Shown piece after piece: positions 19,574 through 27,836 of a stretch of DNA of 64,000 nt. Below the pieces are notes generated by a model. The model was not told the origin of the DNA, did not search any database, and worked only from the letters and a program-made list of their open reading frames with translations. Position 1 is the stretch's first letter. The number at the start of each line of letters is the position of its first letter. A program made the translations under genes and the position numbers. The stretch spans positions 43,705 through 107,704 of the forward strand of contig JAODLY010000021.1 of NCBI GenBank assembly GCA_025464445.1, written 5' to 3'. This DNA comes from Rhodoglobus sp. (GTDB taxonomy: Bacteria; Actinomycetota; Actinomycetes; Actinomycetales; Microbacteriaceae).

Positions 19574-21559
19574 ATGTCCGCCGGCCCCCTCATCGCGCGG
19601 GTGCTCGTCGATTCACCTCTGCCGCAACTGGACCGCCTGTTCGACTACGGCATCCCCGAATCGCTGCGGGATGTCGCGGTCCCCGGCGTGCGCGTGCGGG
19701 TGCCGCTGCGCTCCGCCGGCCGCATCGCCGACGGATACCTCGTCGAACTCGCGGAGCCTGGGGACTACAGCGGGGTGCTCAGCGAGCTCGACTCCGTGGT
19801 CTCGCCGATCCGGGTGCTCGCACCCGAAGTGTGGGCACTCGCGCGCCGCGCTGCCGATCGTGCGGCGGGGTCGGCGATCGACATCGTGCGGCTCGCCGTG
19901 CCGGGCAGGCAGGTGCGTGTCGAGAAGGCGCATCTCGCGGACGACTCGAACCCGCCGCTCGGCATCGTGGTCGCGCCGCCCATCGAGTCGTACGGCAACC
20001 GGGTGATCGAGTCCGCGATAGCGCTCGGCGAGCGACTCGCTGTCGACGCCGTGCCGTTCGTGCTCGAGGTGGGCGTCGGGGCGGGCGCGTCGTGGGTGGG
20101 CGGCTGGGCGGTCACGCTGGCTGCCGCCGCGGCATCCACTCTGGCGACGGGGAAGAGCGCGATCCTGGCAGTGCCCGACTACAGGGACCAGGGGCAGCTC
20201 GATGCCGCGCTGCGCGCGATCCTGCCGCCGGAGCGGATCGTGCGGCTCGATGCGAAGCAGTCAAACCCCGACCGCTATCGGGCCTTCCTGCGGTGCCTTT
20301 CGGAACAGGCGCTCGTGATCGTGGGCAATCGCTCGGTGGTGTACGCCCCCGCGGCGAACCTCGGCCTCATCGCGATCTGGGACGACGGCGACCCGCTGCA
20401 CAGCGAGCCGCTCAGCCCGTACGTGCACAGCAGGGATGCCGCGCTGCTGCGCCAGGAGCAGCAGGAGTGCGCCCTCATCGTCATGGGCAACACCCGGAGC
20501 ACCGAGGTGGAGCGCCTCGTCGAGATCGGCTGGCTGCGCTCGGTGTCGCCGGAACGGCTCGTGCTGCCGAAGATCATCCCGACGATGCAGCAGGAGGGCG
20601 GCGAAAGGCTCGCGGCGCGGGCCCGCATCCCGTCTTCGGCCTGGAACATCGCGCGCACGGCGCTCGAGACCGGACCGGTGCTCGTGCAGGTGGCCCGGCC
20701 GGGCTACGCCCCGCGGCTCGCCTGTGTCGACTGTGGCCAGACGGCGCGTTGCATGCGCTGCGAGGGGCCGCTCGCGCAGAAATCCGCCCGCTCGGTGCCC
20801 GCCTGCCTGTGGTGCGGCGCCCTGGCAGTCAATTGGCGCTGCTCGAACTGCGAGGGCGAGAAGTTGCGTTTCGTCGGCAACGGCGCCGCCCGCACCGCCG
20901 AAGACCTGGGGCGAGCGTTCCCCGGCGTACGGGTGATCATCGCCGACGGGGAGCGCACTGTCCTGTCCGTGGGCGCTGAGCCCGCCCTGGTCATCGCGAC
21001 GCGCGGGGCGGAGCCCGTGGCGGCTGGTGGCTACCGCGCCGTGCTGCTTCTCGACGGGGAGCGCATGGTCGCCCGCGAGAGCCTTCGAGTGGGCGAGGAC
21101 TGCCTGCGCTGGTGGTCGAACGCCGTGGCGCTGGCGGCGGGGGGCGCCACGACGATGCTCGTCGGTGTCGGGGGAGCGCTGGCATCCGCCCTCGTCACCT
21201 GGCGCCACGCCGACTACGCCCGCGCCGAGCTCGCCGACCGACGGCGGCTGCGCTTTCCACCGGCAGTGCGGGTAGCGACCCTCACGGGAACGACGGAGGC
21301 TGTCTCGAAAGCCATTGCCGACATCGACGTCGAGCCGCTCGACGTGCTCGGCCCCGTCGACCTGCCCACCGGCGGGGTGCGCACGATCGTGCGATTCGAC
21401 TACGCACGAGGCACGGATGTCGCGGCGAACCTGCGCGCCGAGGTGATCCGCGCGGCGACCGGCCGCCGCCGTCCACCGGCCGCCAAGGGTCCGCGCGGAC
21501 CCCTCCCGCCCACCCTCAAGGTGCGACTCGACGACGTGGAGCCGTTCCTCGAGTCGTAG
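19574..21559 (+). CDS. priA: Primosomal protein N' (PriA), helicase motifs degenerate
   Basis: PriA restarts stalled replication forks. This 661-residue protein retains the N-terminal DNA 3'-end-binding domain. It also keeps the zinc-binding cysteine cluster (CVDCGQTARCMRC and CLWCGALAVNWRCSNC). The ATPase is eroded. The Walker A position near residue 195 reads TLATGKSAI without a GKT motif, and the DEEH box is replaced by IWDDGD. Loss of helicase motifs is known for actinobacterial PriA, so this is probably a structural primosome component rather than a pseudogene. It lies three bases after metK. Confidence 0.9.
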   Translation: MSAGPLIARVLVDSPLPQLDRLFDYGIPESLRDVAVPGVRVRVPLRSAGRIADGYLVELAEPGDYSGVLSELDSVVSPIRVLAPEVWALARRAADRAAGSAIDIVRLAVPGRQVRVEKAHLADDSNPPLGIVVAPPIESYGNRVIESAIALGERLAVDAVPFVLEVGVGAGASWVGGWAVTLAAAAASTLATGKSAILAVPDYRDQGQLDAALRAILPPERIVRLDAKQSNPDRYRAFLRCLSEQALVIVGNRSVVYAPAANLGLIAIWDDGDPLHSEPLSPYVHSRDAALLRQEQQECALIVMGNTRSTEVERLVEIGWLRSVSPERLVLPKIIPTMQQEGGERLAARARIPSSAWNIARTALETGPVLVQVARPGYAPRLACVDCGQTARCMRCEGPLAQKSARSVPACLWCGALAVNWRCSNCEGEKLRFVGNGAARTAEDLGRAFPGVRVIIADGERTVLSVGAEPALVIATRGAEPVAAGGYRAVLLLDGERMVARESLRVGEDCLRWWSNAVALAAGGATTMLVGVGGALASALVTWRHADYARAELADRRRLRFPPAVRVATLTGTTEAVSKAIADIDVEPLDVLGPVDLPTGGVRTIVRFDYARGTDVAANLRAEVIRAATGRRRPPAAKGPRGPLPPTLKVRLDDVEPFLES

Positions 21560-21580
21560 CGGTACTGGGAGACTGTGCTG

Positions 21581-22486
21581 ATGACTTCTCTGCGCCTCGT
21601 GTTCGCGGGCAGCCCCGCCGCCGCCGTGCCCAGCCTGCGCGCCCTCGTCGCGACGCGGCACGATGTCGTCGCGGTGATCACGCGCGCCGACTCGCCCCAG
21701 GGACGCAAGGGCCTGCTTGCCGAGACACCCGTCGCCGCGGCCGCAGCGGAACTGGGTATCCCGGTGATCAAGGCGAACCGGCTGGCTGGCGAGGCCACGG
21801 AGGCCGTGCGGGCGATCGCCCCAGACCTCGGCGTGATCGTCGCGTACGGCGGCCTCGTGCGCGAACCGCTGCTCTCGGCGCCGCGGCTGGGCTGGATAAA
21901 CCTGCATTTCTCCCTGCTCCCGCGCTGGCGCGGTGCCGCCCCCGTGCAGCGCGCCATCATTGCCGGGGATGACCTGACCGGGGCCACCGTGTTCCAGCTC
22001 GTACCCGAACTCGACGCCGGGGATGTGTTCGGGCGGATGACAGAGCCGATCGGCAGGCACCAGACAGCCGGCAGCCTTCTCGGCTCGCTCGCGCAGTCGG
22101 GCGCGGGGCTGCTCGTGCGCGTCGTCGACGCCATCGCGGACGGCGCTGCACGGCCCGAGCCACAGGACGGTGATGTCACGTTCGCCCCCAAGCTCACCGT
22201 CGTGGACGGGGAGATCGACTGGACGCAACCCGCCGAGACCGTCGACGCGCTCATCCGCGGCGTGACGCCGGAGCCTGGGGCCTCCACGACCGTCGACGGT
22301 GCGCGGCTGAAGGTGCTCGAGGCGATGATCGCCCGCGACGTGCCACAACTCGCGCCGGGTTCCTTCGAGCTGCTGGGCAAATCCGTGCTCGTGGGAACCG
22401 CCACCCAGCCGCTCGAGTTGTTGCGCGTTCACCCTGCCGGTCGCAACGTCATGGACGCCGGCTCGTGGTGGAGGGGTCGCAAATGA
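21581..22486 (+). CDS. fmt: Methionyl-tRNA formyltransferase
   Basis: Fmt formylates initiator Met-tRNA using 10-formyltetrahydrofolate. The 301-residue product has the SLLPRWRGAAPV motif with the catalytic Asn/His region and a C-terminal OB-like domain. I choose ATG 21581 over GTG 21575. The GGGAGA ribosome-binding site (21567-21572) is well spaced for the ATG and too close to the GTG. The stop overlaps rsmB (ATGA). Confidence 0.95.
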   Translation: MTSLRLVFAGSPAAAVPSLRALVATRHDVVAVITRADSPQGRKGLLAETPVAAAAAELGIPVIKANRLAGEATEAVRAIAPDLGVIVAYGGLVREPLLSAPRLGWINLHFSLLPRWRGAAPVQRAIIAGDDLTGATVFQLVPELDAGDVFGRMTEPIGRHQTAGSLLGSLAQSGAGLLVRVVDAIADGAARPEPQDGDVTFAPKLTVVDGEIDWTQPAETVDALIRGVTPEPGASTTVDGARLKVLEAMIARDVPQLAPGSFELLGKSVLVGTATQPLELLRVHPAGRNVMDAGSWWRGRK

Positions 22487-23850
22487 GCCAGCCGCAACCT
22501 GCGAGGCGCATCGCGCTCGACGTGATCATGGCGGTGCGCGACTCCGACGCCTACGCCAACCTGCTGCTTCCGGTGCGCCTCGGCCGGGCAAAGCTGAGCC
22601 CAGAGGATGCCGGACTCGCGACCGAGCTGACCTACGGCACCCTGCGCATGCAGGGCTACTACGACAGGGTCATTGCGCTGGCCGCCGGACGTGACGTGTC
22701 CCGGATCGACCCGCCCGTGCTCGACGTGCTGCGCCTCGCCTGCCATCAGCTGCTGTCGATGCGCGTCGCCCAGCACGCCGCCGTCGACGAGTCGGTCGAG
22801 CTGGCCAAGACCGTCGGCTCCCGCTCCGCCGTCGGGTTCGTCAACGGGGTGCTGCGCACCATCACCCGCACCGACGCGGCGACCTGGCGCGAGCGGGTGC
22901 TTGCCGAGGCGCAGACGGGGGAGGAGCGCCTGGCACTGGAGTACTCGCATCCGCTCTGGGTGGTGCGGGCGTTCCGGCAGGTGTTGACCGCAGAAGGGCG
23001 GGAGGCCGAGCTCGAGGGCCTGCTGGCCGCGGACAACGTGGCACCGCGGGTGTCCATCGCGGCGCTGCCGGGCGAGTCGACGCCCGCGGAACTCGATGCC
23101 TACCCGGCCGAGTTCTCGCCGGTCGGTGCGATCCTCGACGGGGGCGACCCGCTGCAGTTGAAGGCGGTGCGCGAAGGCAGGGCACGGGTGCAGGACGAAG
23201 GCTCACAGCTCGCCGCCCTCGCGCTGAGCCGGGCGAGGCCGATCGCCGCAGGCGAGCGCTGGCTCGACCTGTGCGCCGGACCCGGCGGCAAGGCCGCCCT
23301 TCTCGCCGCCGAAGCCCTCGGCGGCGGTGCCACCCTCGTCGCGAACGAACTCGTGCCCGCCCGTGCCGAACTCGTGCGCAAGGCCCTCGCCGTTTTCGAC
23401 AGCCCCCCGGAGGTGTGGGAGCTCGACGGCACCCTGGTCGGCGAGCAGTTTCCCGGCTTCTTCGACAGGATCCTGCTGGATGCCCCGTGCACGGGCCTCG
23501 GCGCCCTGCGCCGCCGCCCAGAAGCGCGCTGGCGCAAGCAGCCCAGTGACGTCGCTGGGCTCGGAACCCTGCAGGCGAAGTTGCTCGGCTCCGCGATCGC
23601 GGCGTTGAAACCCGGCGGCGTACTGGCCTACGTCACGTGTTCGCCGCACGCCGCGGAGACCAAGTCGGTGGTGGCATCCGTGCTGCGCAAGGCCCAGGGC
23701 ATCGAGCGCATCGATACGCCCGCGGTGCTGCAGTCGGTCGCCAGGGAACGCCTCGACCTGCCCGAGGCCAGCCATGTGCAGCTCTGGCCGCACCGGCACG
23801 GCACCGACGCGATGTTCATCCAACTGCTTGGCAAGGTCGCCGTTCTATAA
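22483..23850 (+). CDS. rsmB: 16S rRNA m5C967 methyltransferase RsmB
   Basis: RsmB methylates C967 of 16S rRNA with SAM. The 455-residue protein has an N-terminal NusB-like RNA-binding domain (to about residue 140) and a C-terminal Rossmann methyltransferase domain. The SAM motif is LDLCAGPGGKAALLA. The two functional cysteines are in LDAPCTGLGALRRRPE and VTCSPHAAE. ATG 22483 is supported by GGAGGGG six bases upstream and by overlap with the fmt stop. Confidence 0.95.
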   Translation: MSQPQPARRIALDVIMAVRDSDAYANLLLPVRLGRAKLSPEDAGLATELTYGTLRMQGYYDRVIALAAGRDVSRIDPPVLDVLRLACHQLLSMRVAQHAAVDESVELAKTVGSRSAVGFVNGVLRTITRTDAATWRERVLAEAQTGEERLALEYSHPLWVVRAFRQVLTAEGREAELEGLLAADNVAPRVSIAALPGESTPAELDAYPAEFSPVGAILDGGDPLQLKAVREGRARVQDEGSQLAALALSRARPIAAGERWLDLCAGPGGKAALLAAEALGGGATLVANELVPARAELVRKALAVFDSPPEVWELDGTLVGEQFPGFFDRILLDAPCTGLGALRRRPEARWRKQPSDVAGLGTLQAKLLGSAIAALKPGGVLAYVTCSPHAAETKSVVASVLRKAQGIERIDTPAVLQSVARERLDLPEASHVQLWPHRHGTDAMFIQLLGKVAVL

Positions 23851-23851
23851 A
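23846..23851 (+). promoter_or_regulatory. Possible -10 box of rpe (TATAAA)
   Basis: TATAAA covers the end of the rsmB stop region and lies eight bases before the rpe ATG. It predicts a transcript starting about two bases before the start codon. No -35 element is visible. There is no clear Shine-Dalgarno sequence before rpe, which agrees with an almost leaderless mRNA. Confidence 0.35.
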
Positions 23852-23859
23852 CTGCACGA

Positions 23860-24519
23860 ATGGTCCGCATCAACCCGAGCATTCTCGCCGCGGATTTCGC
23901 GAACCTCGAGCGCGAGGTCGCACGCATCTCCAACGCCGACTACGTGCACGTCGACGTCATGGACAACCACTTCGTGCCGAACCTCACGTTCGGCCTGCAG
24001 ATGGTGCAGCGCCTGCAGGAGGTCTCGGCGACCCCGCTCGATGTGCACCTCATGATCGATGACGCCGAGCGCTGGGCGCCGGAGTACGCGCGAACCGGCG
24101 CGTTCTCGGTGACATTCCACGCCGAGGCGAGCGAGCATCCCGTCGAACTCGCCCGCACCCTGCGCTCCCTCGGCGCGCGCGCCGGGATCGCCCTCAAGCC
24201 GGGCACGAGCGCCGAGCCCTACCTCGAGCAGCTGTCCGAGTTCGACCAGGTGCTCGTCATGACTGTCGAACCGGGCTTCGGCGGCCAGAGCTTCATGCTC
24301 TCGATGATGCCCAAGGTGCGGCGCGTGCGCGCGGCGATCGATGCGGGTGCTCTCGGGACCTGGCTGCAGGTCGACGGTGGCATCGACGAGCGCACAATCG
24401 AGATCGCGAGGGATGCCGGGGCAGACACCTTCGTCGCCGGCTCGGCTGTCTTCCGCGCCGTGGATCCCGCTGCGCAGGTCGAACTGCTGCGCGCCGCAGC
24501 CGGCGGGCACGACCACTAG
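23860..24519 (+). CDS. rpe: Ribulose-phosphate 3-epimerase
   Basis: Rpe interconverts ribulose 5-phosphate and xylulose 5-phosphate in the pentose phosphate pathway. The 219-residue TIM-barrel protein shows NPSILAADFANL, the metal-binding HVDVMDNHFVPNLTFG, VEPGFGGQSF, and the C-terminal phosphate-binding AGSAVFRA motif. It faces the deaminase gene tail to tail with an 11-base gap. Confidence 0.97.
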   Translation: MVRINPSILAADFANLEREVARISNADYVHVDVMDNHFVPNLTFGLQMVQRLQEVSATPLDVHLMIDDAERWAPEYARTGAFSVTFHAEASEHPVELARTLRSLGARAGIALKPGTSAEPYLEQLSEFDQVLVMTVEPGFGGQSFMLSMMPKVRRVRAAIDAGALGTWLQVDGGIDERTIEIARDAGADTFVAGSAVFRAVDPAAQVELLRAAAGGHDH

Positions 24520-24530
24520 ACGGTGTCGGC

Positions 24531-25016
24531 TCAGACCCAGAATCCGGCGTGAACTTCGCGCGCGCCCGCGAGGTCGATGGGCCCGTGGACGGTCGTGGGA
24601 TGCCCGCCGCGCGTGAAGACCTCGCGCGCTGAGAGGCCGAGCGTGAACTCGTCCGAGCCGGCGGGCATCAGCTCGATGAGCTCGTCGCCGCCCAGGGCGT
24701 AGAACACTGTCGGGATGCCCGCCCAGAAGATCGCGCCGGAACACATCGCGCACGGCTCCGTGCTCGTGTAGAGCACGCTGCCGGCGAGCTCATCGGGCAC
24801 CTGCGCCGCCGCCAGCCGCACGAGGTTCGTCTCTGCGTGCCCCGTCGGGTCGCCGGAGGTGACGACGGTGTTCTCGGCGCGCACGATCCGGCCGGTCGCC
24901 GTGACGAGCACGGCCCCGAACGGATGGTTGCCGTGCTCCCGCGCACTACGCGCCTGGTCGACGGCGGCCGCGAGGTAGCCGATGTCGTCTGGGCTGGGGA
25001 TGTTGCTGGTCGTCAC
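24531..25016 (-). CDS. Nucleoside/guanine deaminase-like zinc enzyme
   Basis: The 161-residue protein belongs to the cytidine/deoxycytidylate deaminase superfamily. It has the zinc-binding HAE motif (in TGHAETNLVR) with the catalytic glutamate, and PCAMC, which supplies the other two zinc ligands. The PFGAVLVT strand is also typical. Length and motif spacing fit guanine deaminase or a general nucleoside deaminase better than TadA, which normally sits elsewhere. The start is GTG at 25016. It is divergent from the FKBP gene. Confidence 0.88.
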   Translation of the reverse strand: MTTSNIPSPDDIGYLAAAVDQARSAREHGNHPFGAVLVTATGRIVRAENTVVTSGDPTGHAETNLVRLAAAQVPDELAGSVLYTSTEPCAMCSGAIFWAGIPTVFYALGGDELIELMPAGSDEFTLGLSAREVFTRGGHPTTVHGPIDLAGAREVHAGFWV

Positions 25017-25050
25017 GGGATGGCCCTTCGAGGTCTGCTTGGATAGGACT

Positions 25051-25425
25051 ATGACAGATTCACCGAAGACAAAGCCCGAAGTCGAGTTCTACGAGGGCCC
25101 AGAGCCCACCGAACTCGTGATCATCGACATCGAGGAGGGCACCGGTGCCGAAGCGAAGCCCGGCGACACCGTCGACGTGCACTACCTCGGCGTCGATTTC
25201 GAGTCCGGCGAAGAGTTCGACTCGAGCTGGGGTCGTGGCCAGTCGGTCAACTTCCCGCTCGCGAGCCTGATCAAGGCATGGCAGGAGGGCATCCCTGGCA
25301 TGAAGGTCGGCGGTCGCCGCCAGCTCATCGCCCCGCCGCATCTGGCCTACGGTCCCGCCGGTGGCGGCCACCGCCTCTCCGGCCGCACCCTCACGTTCGT
25401 GATCGACCTGCTGGGCGTCAAGTAG
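25051..25425 (+). CDS. FKBP-type peptidyl-prolyl cis-trans isomerase
   Basis: The 124-residue cytoplasmic protein consists of a single FKBP domain. It contains GDTVDVHYLGVDFESGEEFDSSW, the LIKAWQEGIPGMKVGGRRQL segment and the C-terminal LTFVIDLLGV strand, all family hallmarks. It catalyses proline isomerisation during protein folding. There is no signal peptide, so it acts in the cytoplasm. I start it at ATG 25051; an earlier in-frame start would overlap the divergent deaminase. Confidence 0.94.
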   Translation: MTDSPKTKPEVEFYEGPEPTELVIIDIEEGTGAEAKPGDTVDVHYLGVDFESGEEFDSSWGRGQSVNFPLASLIKAWQEGIPGMKVGGRRQLIAPPHLAYGPAGGGHRLSGRTLTFVIDLLGVK

Positions 25426-25441
25426 CCCGTCCCTCTGAGCG

Positions 25442-25521
25442 CGAAAACGCAGGAGATTCTGCGCCGACGCGACATTTCGAGCCGAAATGCCGCCGGCATC
25501 CCGGAATCTCCTGCGTTTTCG
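25442..25521. repeat. Long intergenic inverted repeat between FKBP gene and hisE
   Basis: An exact 18-bp inverted repeat, CGAAAACGCAGGAGATTC (25442-25459) and its complement (25504-25521), encloses 44 bases. The interior contains a smaller hairpin, CATTTC/GAAATG (25472-25488). The whole element fills the gap. It could end transcription in both directions (the right arm carries a TTTT), but it looks more like a dispersed palindromic repeat. A copy number from the genome would tell. Confidence 0.7.
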
Positions 25522-25559
25522 TCGTGAGCCGTCGTGGTCGATGGGCGCGCCCGGCCCGA

Positions 25560-25572
25560 TACTCTTAACACG
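25560..25572 (+). promoter_or_regulatory. Leaderless-type promoter of hisE (-10 box TACTCT)
   Basis: TACTCT at 25560-25565 is followed by exactly six bases and the hisE GTG, so the predicted first transcribed base is the G of the start codon. There is no Shine-Dalgarno sequence. The spacing is identical to that at aroQ and at 59683-59695. Confidence 0.55.
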
Positions 25573-25835
25573 TGAAAACCTTCGACGAGCTGTTCGCTGA
25601 ACTTGAGCGAAAGGCAGTGTCGCGCCCGGAGGGCTCCGGCACGGTCGCCCAGCTCGATGCCGGTGTGCACGCGATCGGCAAGAAGATCGTTGAAGAGGCC
25701 GCAGAAGTGTGGATGGCCGCCGAGTACCAGACCGACGACGAGACCGCGGCCGAGATCTCGCAGCTCGTCTACCACCTGCAGGTGCTCATGGTCGCGAAGG
25801 GGCTCACCCCGGCGGATGTCTGGCGACATCTCTGA
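25572..25835 (+). CDS. hisE: Phosphoribosyl-ATP pyrophosphatase
   Basis: HisE hydrolyses phosphoribosyl-ATP to phosphoribosyl-AMP, the second step of histidine synthesis. The 87-residue protein is a stand-alone MazG-like domain with the metal-binding [12 protein letters not shown] motif. In many bacteria it is fused to HisI; here hisI is separate at 27471-27836. hisG follows after 47 bases. Confidence 0.96.
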   Translation: MKTFDELFAELERKAVSRPEGSGTVAQLDAGVHAIGKKIVEEAAEVWMAAEYQTDDETAAEISQLVYHLQVLMVAKGLTPADVWRHL

Positions 25836-25882
25836 GCTGTGACAGGCACCAGAGACATCCACCTTCGACTTAAGGCCAGACA

Positions 25883-26722
25883 ATGCTGAGAATCGCAGTC
25901 CCGAACAAGGGATCGCTGAGCGAGACCGCTGCAGAGATGCTGCTCGAGGCCGGCTACGCCGGTCGACGTGACCCGCGCGCCCTGAGCGCCCTCGACCCCC
26001 GCAACGATGTCGAGTTCTTCTACCTGCGGCCGCGTGACATCGCCACCTACGTCGGGTCCGGCGCCCTCGATGTCGGCATCACCGGCCGCGACCTGCTGCT
26101 CGACTCGCGCAGCGCCGCCACGGAGATCGCCAGCCTCGACTTCGGCGAATCCACGTTCAGGTTCGCGGGCGCGCCCGGCAGGTTCGCGAATCTCCGGGAT
26201 CTCGAGGGCGTGCGGGTGGCGACGAGCTACCCAGCGCTCGTCGGTGACTTCCTCGCCCGCAACGGCGTGCAGGTCACTGTCGTCTCACTGGATGGGGCAG
26301 TCGAGTCCGCGGTCAAGCTCGGGGTCGCGGATGCTGTCGCCGACGTCGTCTCGACAGGATCGACCCTGCGCGCCCAGGGCCTGGAGATCTTCGGTCCCGT
26401 CATCCTGGATTCCACGGCGGTGCTCATCAGCACGAAGAGCGACCTCGCGGGCATCACCACGCTGCAGCGCCGCCTGCAGGGGGTGCTCGTGGCCCGCCAG
26501 TACGTGCTCATCGACTACGACGTGAAGGTCGTGGACCTCGAGACGGCGACGAAGGTCACGCCCGGCATCGAGAGCCCCACGATCTCCCCCCTCCACGACC
26601 CGGAGTGGGTGGCGGTGCGGGCGATGGTGCCGCGGGCTGACACCAACCACGTCATGGACGAGCTGTACGAGATAGGGGCGCGGGCAATTCTCGTGAGCTC
26701 GATCCACGCCGCGCGCATCTGA
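25883..26722 (+). CDS. hisG: ATP phosphoribosyltransferase (long form)
   Basis: HisG condenses ATP and PRPP in the committed step of histidine synthesis. At 279 residues it is the long form, with two catalytic lobes and a C-terminal ACT-like regulatory domain (about residues 205-279) that binds histidine for feedback inhibition. The N-terminus [13 protein letters not shown] and the [18 protein letters not shown] loop are diagnostic. It touches hisF end to end (one-base overlap). Confidence 0.97.
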   Translation: MLRIAVPNKGSLSETAAEMLLEAGYAGRRDPRALSALDPRNDVEFFYLRPRDIATYVGSGALDVGITGRDLLLDSRSAATEIASLDFGESTFRFAGAPGRFANLRDLEGVRVATSYPALVGDFLARNGVQVTVVSLDGAVESAVKLGVADAVADVVSTGSTLRAQGLEIFGPVILDSTAVLISTKSDLAGITTLQRRLQGVLVARQYVLIDYDVKVVDLETATKVTPGIESPTISPLHDPEWVAVRAMVPRADTNHVMDELYEIGARAILVSSIHAARI

Positions 26723-27474
26723 TGACGCTCGCGGTGAGGGTCATCCCGTGCCTGGATGTCGCGGCCGGCAGGGTGGTGAAGGGGGTCAACTTCCTCGACC
26801 TGCGCGACGCGGGCGACCCGGTGGAGCTGGCCCGTAAGTACTACGAGCAGGGCGCGGACGAGATCACGTTCCTCGACGTGACGGCCACGGTGGACGGGCG
26901 GGCGACGATGTACGACGTCGTGCGGGCTACTGCCGAGCAGGTTTTCATCCCGCTCACGGTCGGGGGCGGCGTGAGAAGTGTCGACGACGTCGCGCGGCTG
27001 CAGGCGAACGGCGCGGACAAGATCGGTGTCAACAGCGCCGCGATCGCCAGGCCCGCGCTGCTCGGTGAGATCGCCGATCGGTTCGGCGCCCAGGCGCTCG
27101 TGCTCTCGCTTGACGTGAAGCGCAAAGACGGCCGCTACATCATGACCACCCACGGCGGACGCACAGAGACCGACGTCGACGCCCTCGACTGGGCGCGCGA
27201 GGCCATCGAACGCGGGGCCGGCGAACTGCTCGTCAACTCGATAGACGCCGACGGCACGAAACAGGGATTCGATCTCGAGCTGATCGCCGCGATGCGGGCG
27301 GTAGCGTCCGTGCCTGTCGTCGCGAGCGGCGGGGCCGGGCGGGTGGGCGACTTCGCCCCGGCGATCGCCGCAGGAGCCGATGCCGTGCTCGCGGCATCCG
27401 TATTCCACAATGGAGAGCTGACTGTCGGCGACGTGAAGCGCGCGCTCGACGAGGCGGGAATGGTGGTCCGATGA
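26722..27474 (+). CDS. hisF: Imidazole glycerol phosphate synthase cyclase subunit
   Basis: HisF forms the imidazole ring with ammonia supplied by HisH. The 250-residue TIM barrel starts with [17 protein letters not shown] and carries the catalytic aspartates (in PCLDV and in [11 protein letters not shown]) and the phosphate-binding [10 protein letters not shown] motif. hisH is not in the window. It overlaps hisI by four bases. Confidence 0.97.
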   Translation: MTLAVRVIPCLDVAAGRVVKGVNFLDLRDAGDPVELARKYYEQGADEITFLDVTATVDGRATMYDVVRATAEQVFIPLTVGGGVRSVDDVARLQANGADKIGVNSAAIARPALLGEIADRFGAQALVLSLDVKRKDGRYIMTTHGGRTETDVDALDWAREAIERGAGELLVNSIDADGTKQGFDLELIAAMRAVASVPVVASGGAGRVGDFAPAIAAGADAVLAASVFHNGELTVGDVKRALDEAGMVVR

Positions 27475-27836
27475 ACACGACAGAGGCGGATGCCGTGATC
27501 GAGCGGGTCACCTTCGCGGCCGACGGCCTCATGCCGGCGATCATCCAGGAGGCCGGGACCAAAGACGTGCTCATGCTCGGCTACATGAACGCGGAGGCCC
27601 TGCGCCGCACGCTCACGGAGGGCAGGGTGACCTTCTGGAGCCGCAGCAGGCAGGAGTTCTGGCGCAAGGGCGACACGAGCGGCCACGTGCAGCACGTGCG
27701 CGCCGCCGCGCTCGACTGCGACGGGGACACGGTGCTCGTGACCGTGGACCAGCACGGCCCGGCGTGCCACACCGGCGCGCACGCCTGCTTCGACGTGGAC
27801 CCCCTCACGCCGACGATCGGGGAGCCTGATGCATAA
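27471..27836 (+). CDS. hisI: Phosphoribosyl-AMP cyclohydrolase
   Basis: HisI opens the adenine ring of phosphoribosyl-AMP, the third step of histidine synthesis. The 121-residue protein is cyclohydrolase only. The zinc and magnesium ligands are visible in [13 protein letters not shown] and [11 protein letters not shown]. It overlaps trpE by eight bases, linking histidine genes to the tryptophan cluster in one transcript. Confidence 0.96.
   Translation: MNTTEADAVIERVTFAADGLMPAIIQEAGTKDVLMLGYMNAEALRRTLTEGRVTFWSRSRQEFWRKGDTSGHVQHVRAAALDCDGDTVLVTVDQHGPACHTGAHACFDVDPLTPTIGEPDA

Noticed and set aside
20261..22432. 723-residue open frame on the minus strand opposite priA and fmt
   Set aside because: It is antisense to two well-supported genes and has the low-complexity Arg/His/Gly composition produced by GC-rich codon bias. 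It shows no recognisable domain.
27750..27836. Tryptophan attenuator leader before trpE
   Set aside because: trpE overlaps hisI by eight bases and no Trp-rich leader peptide or terminator can be placed there.
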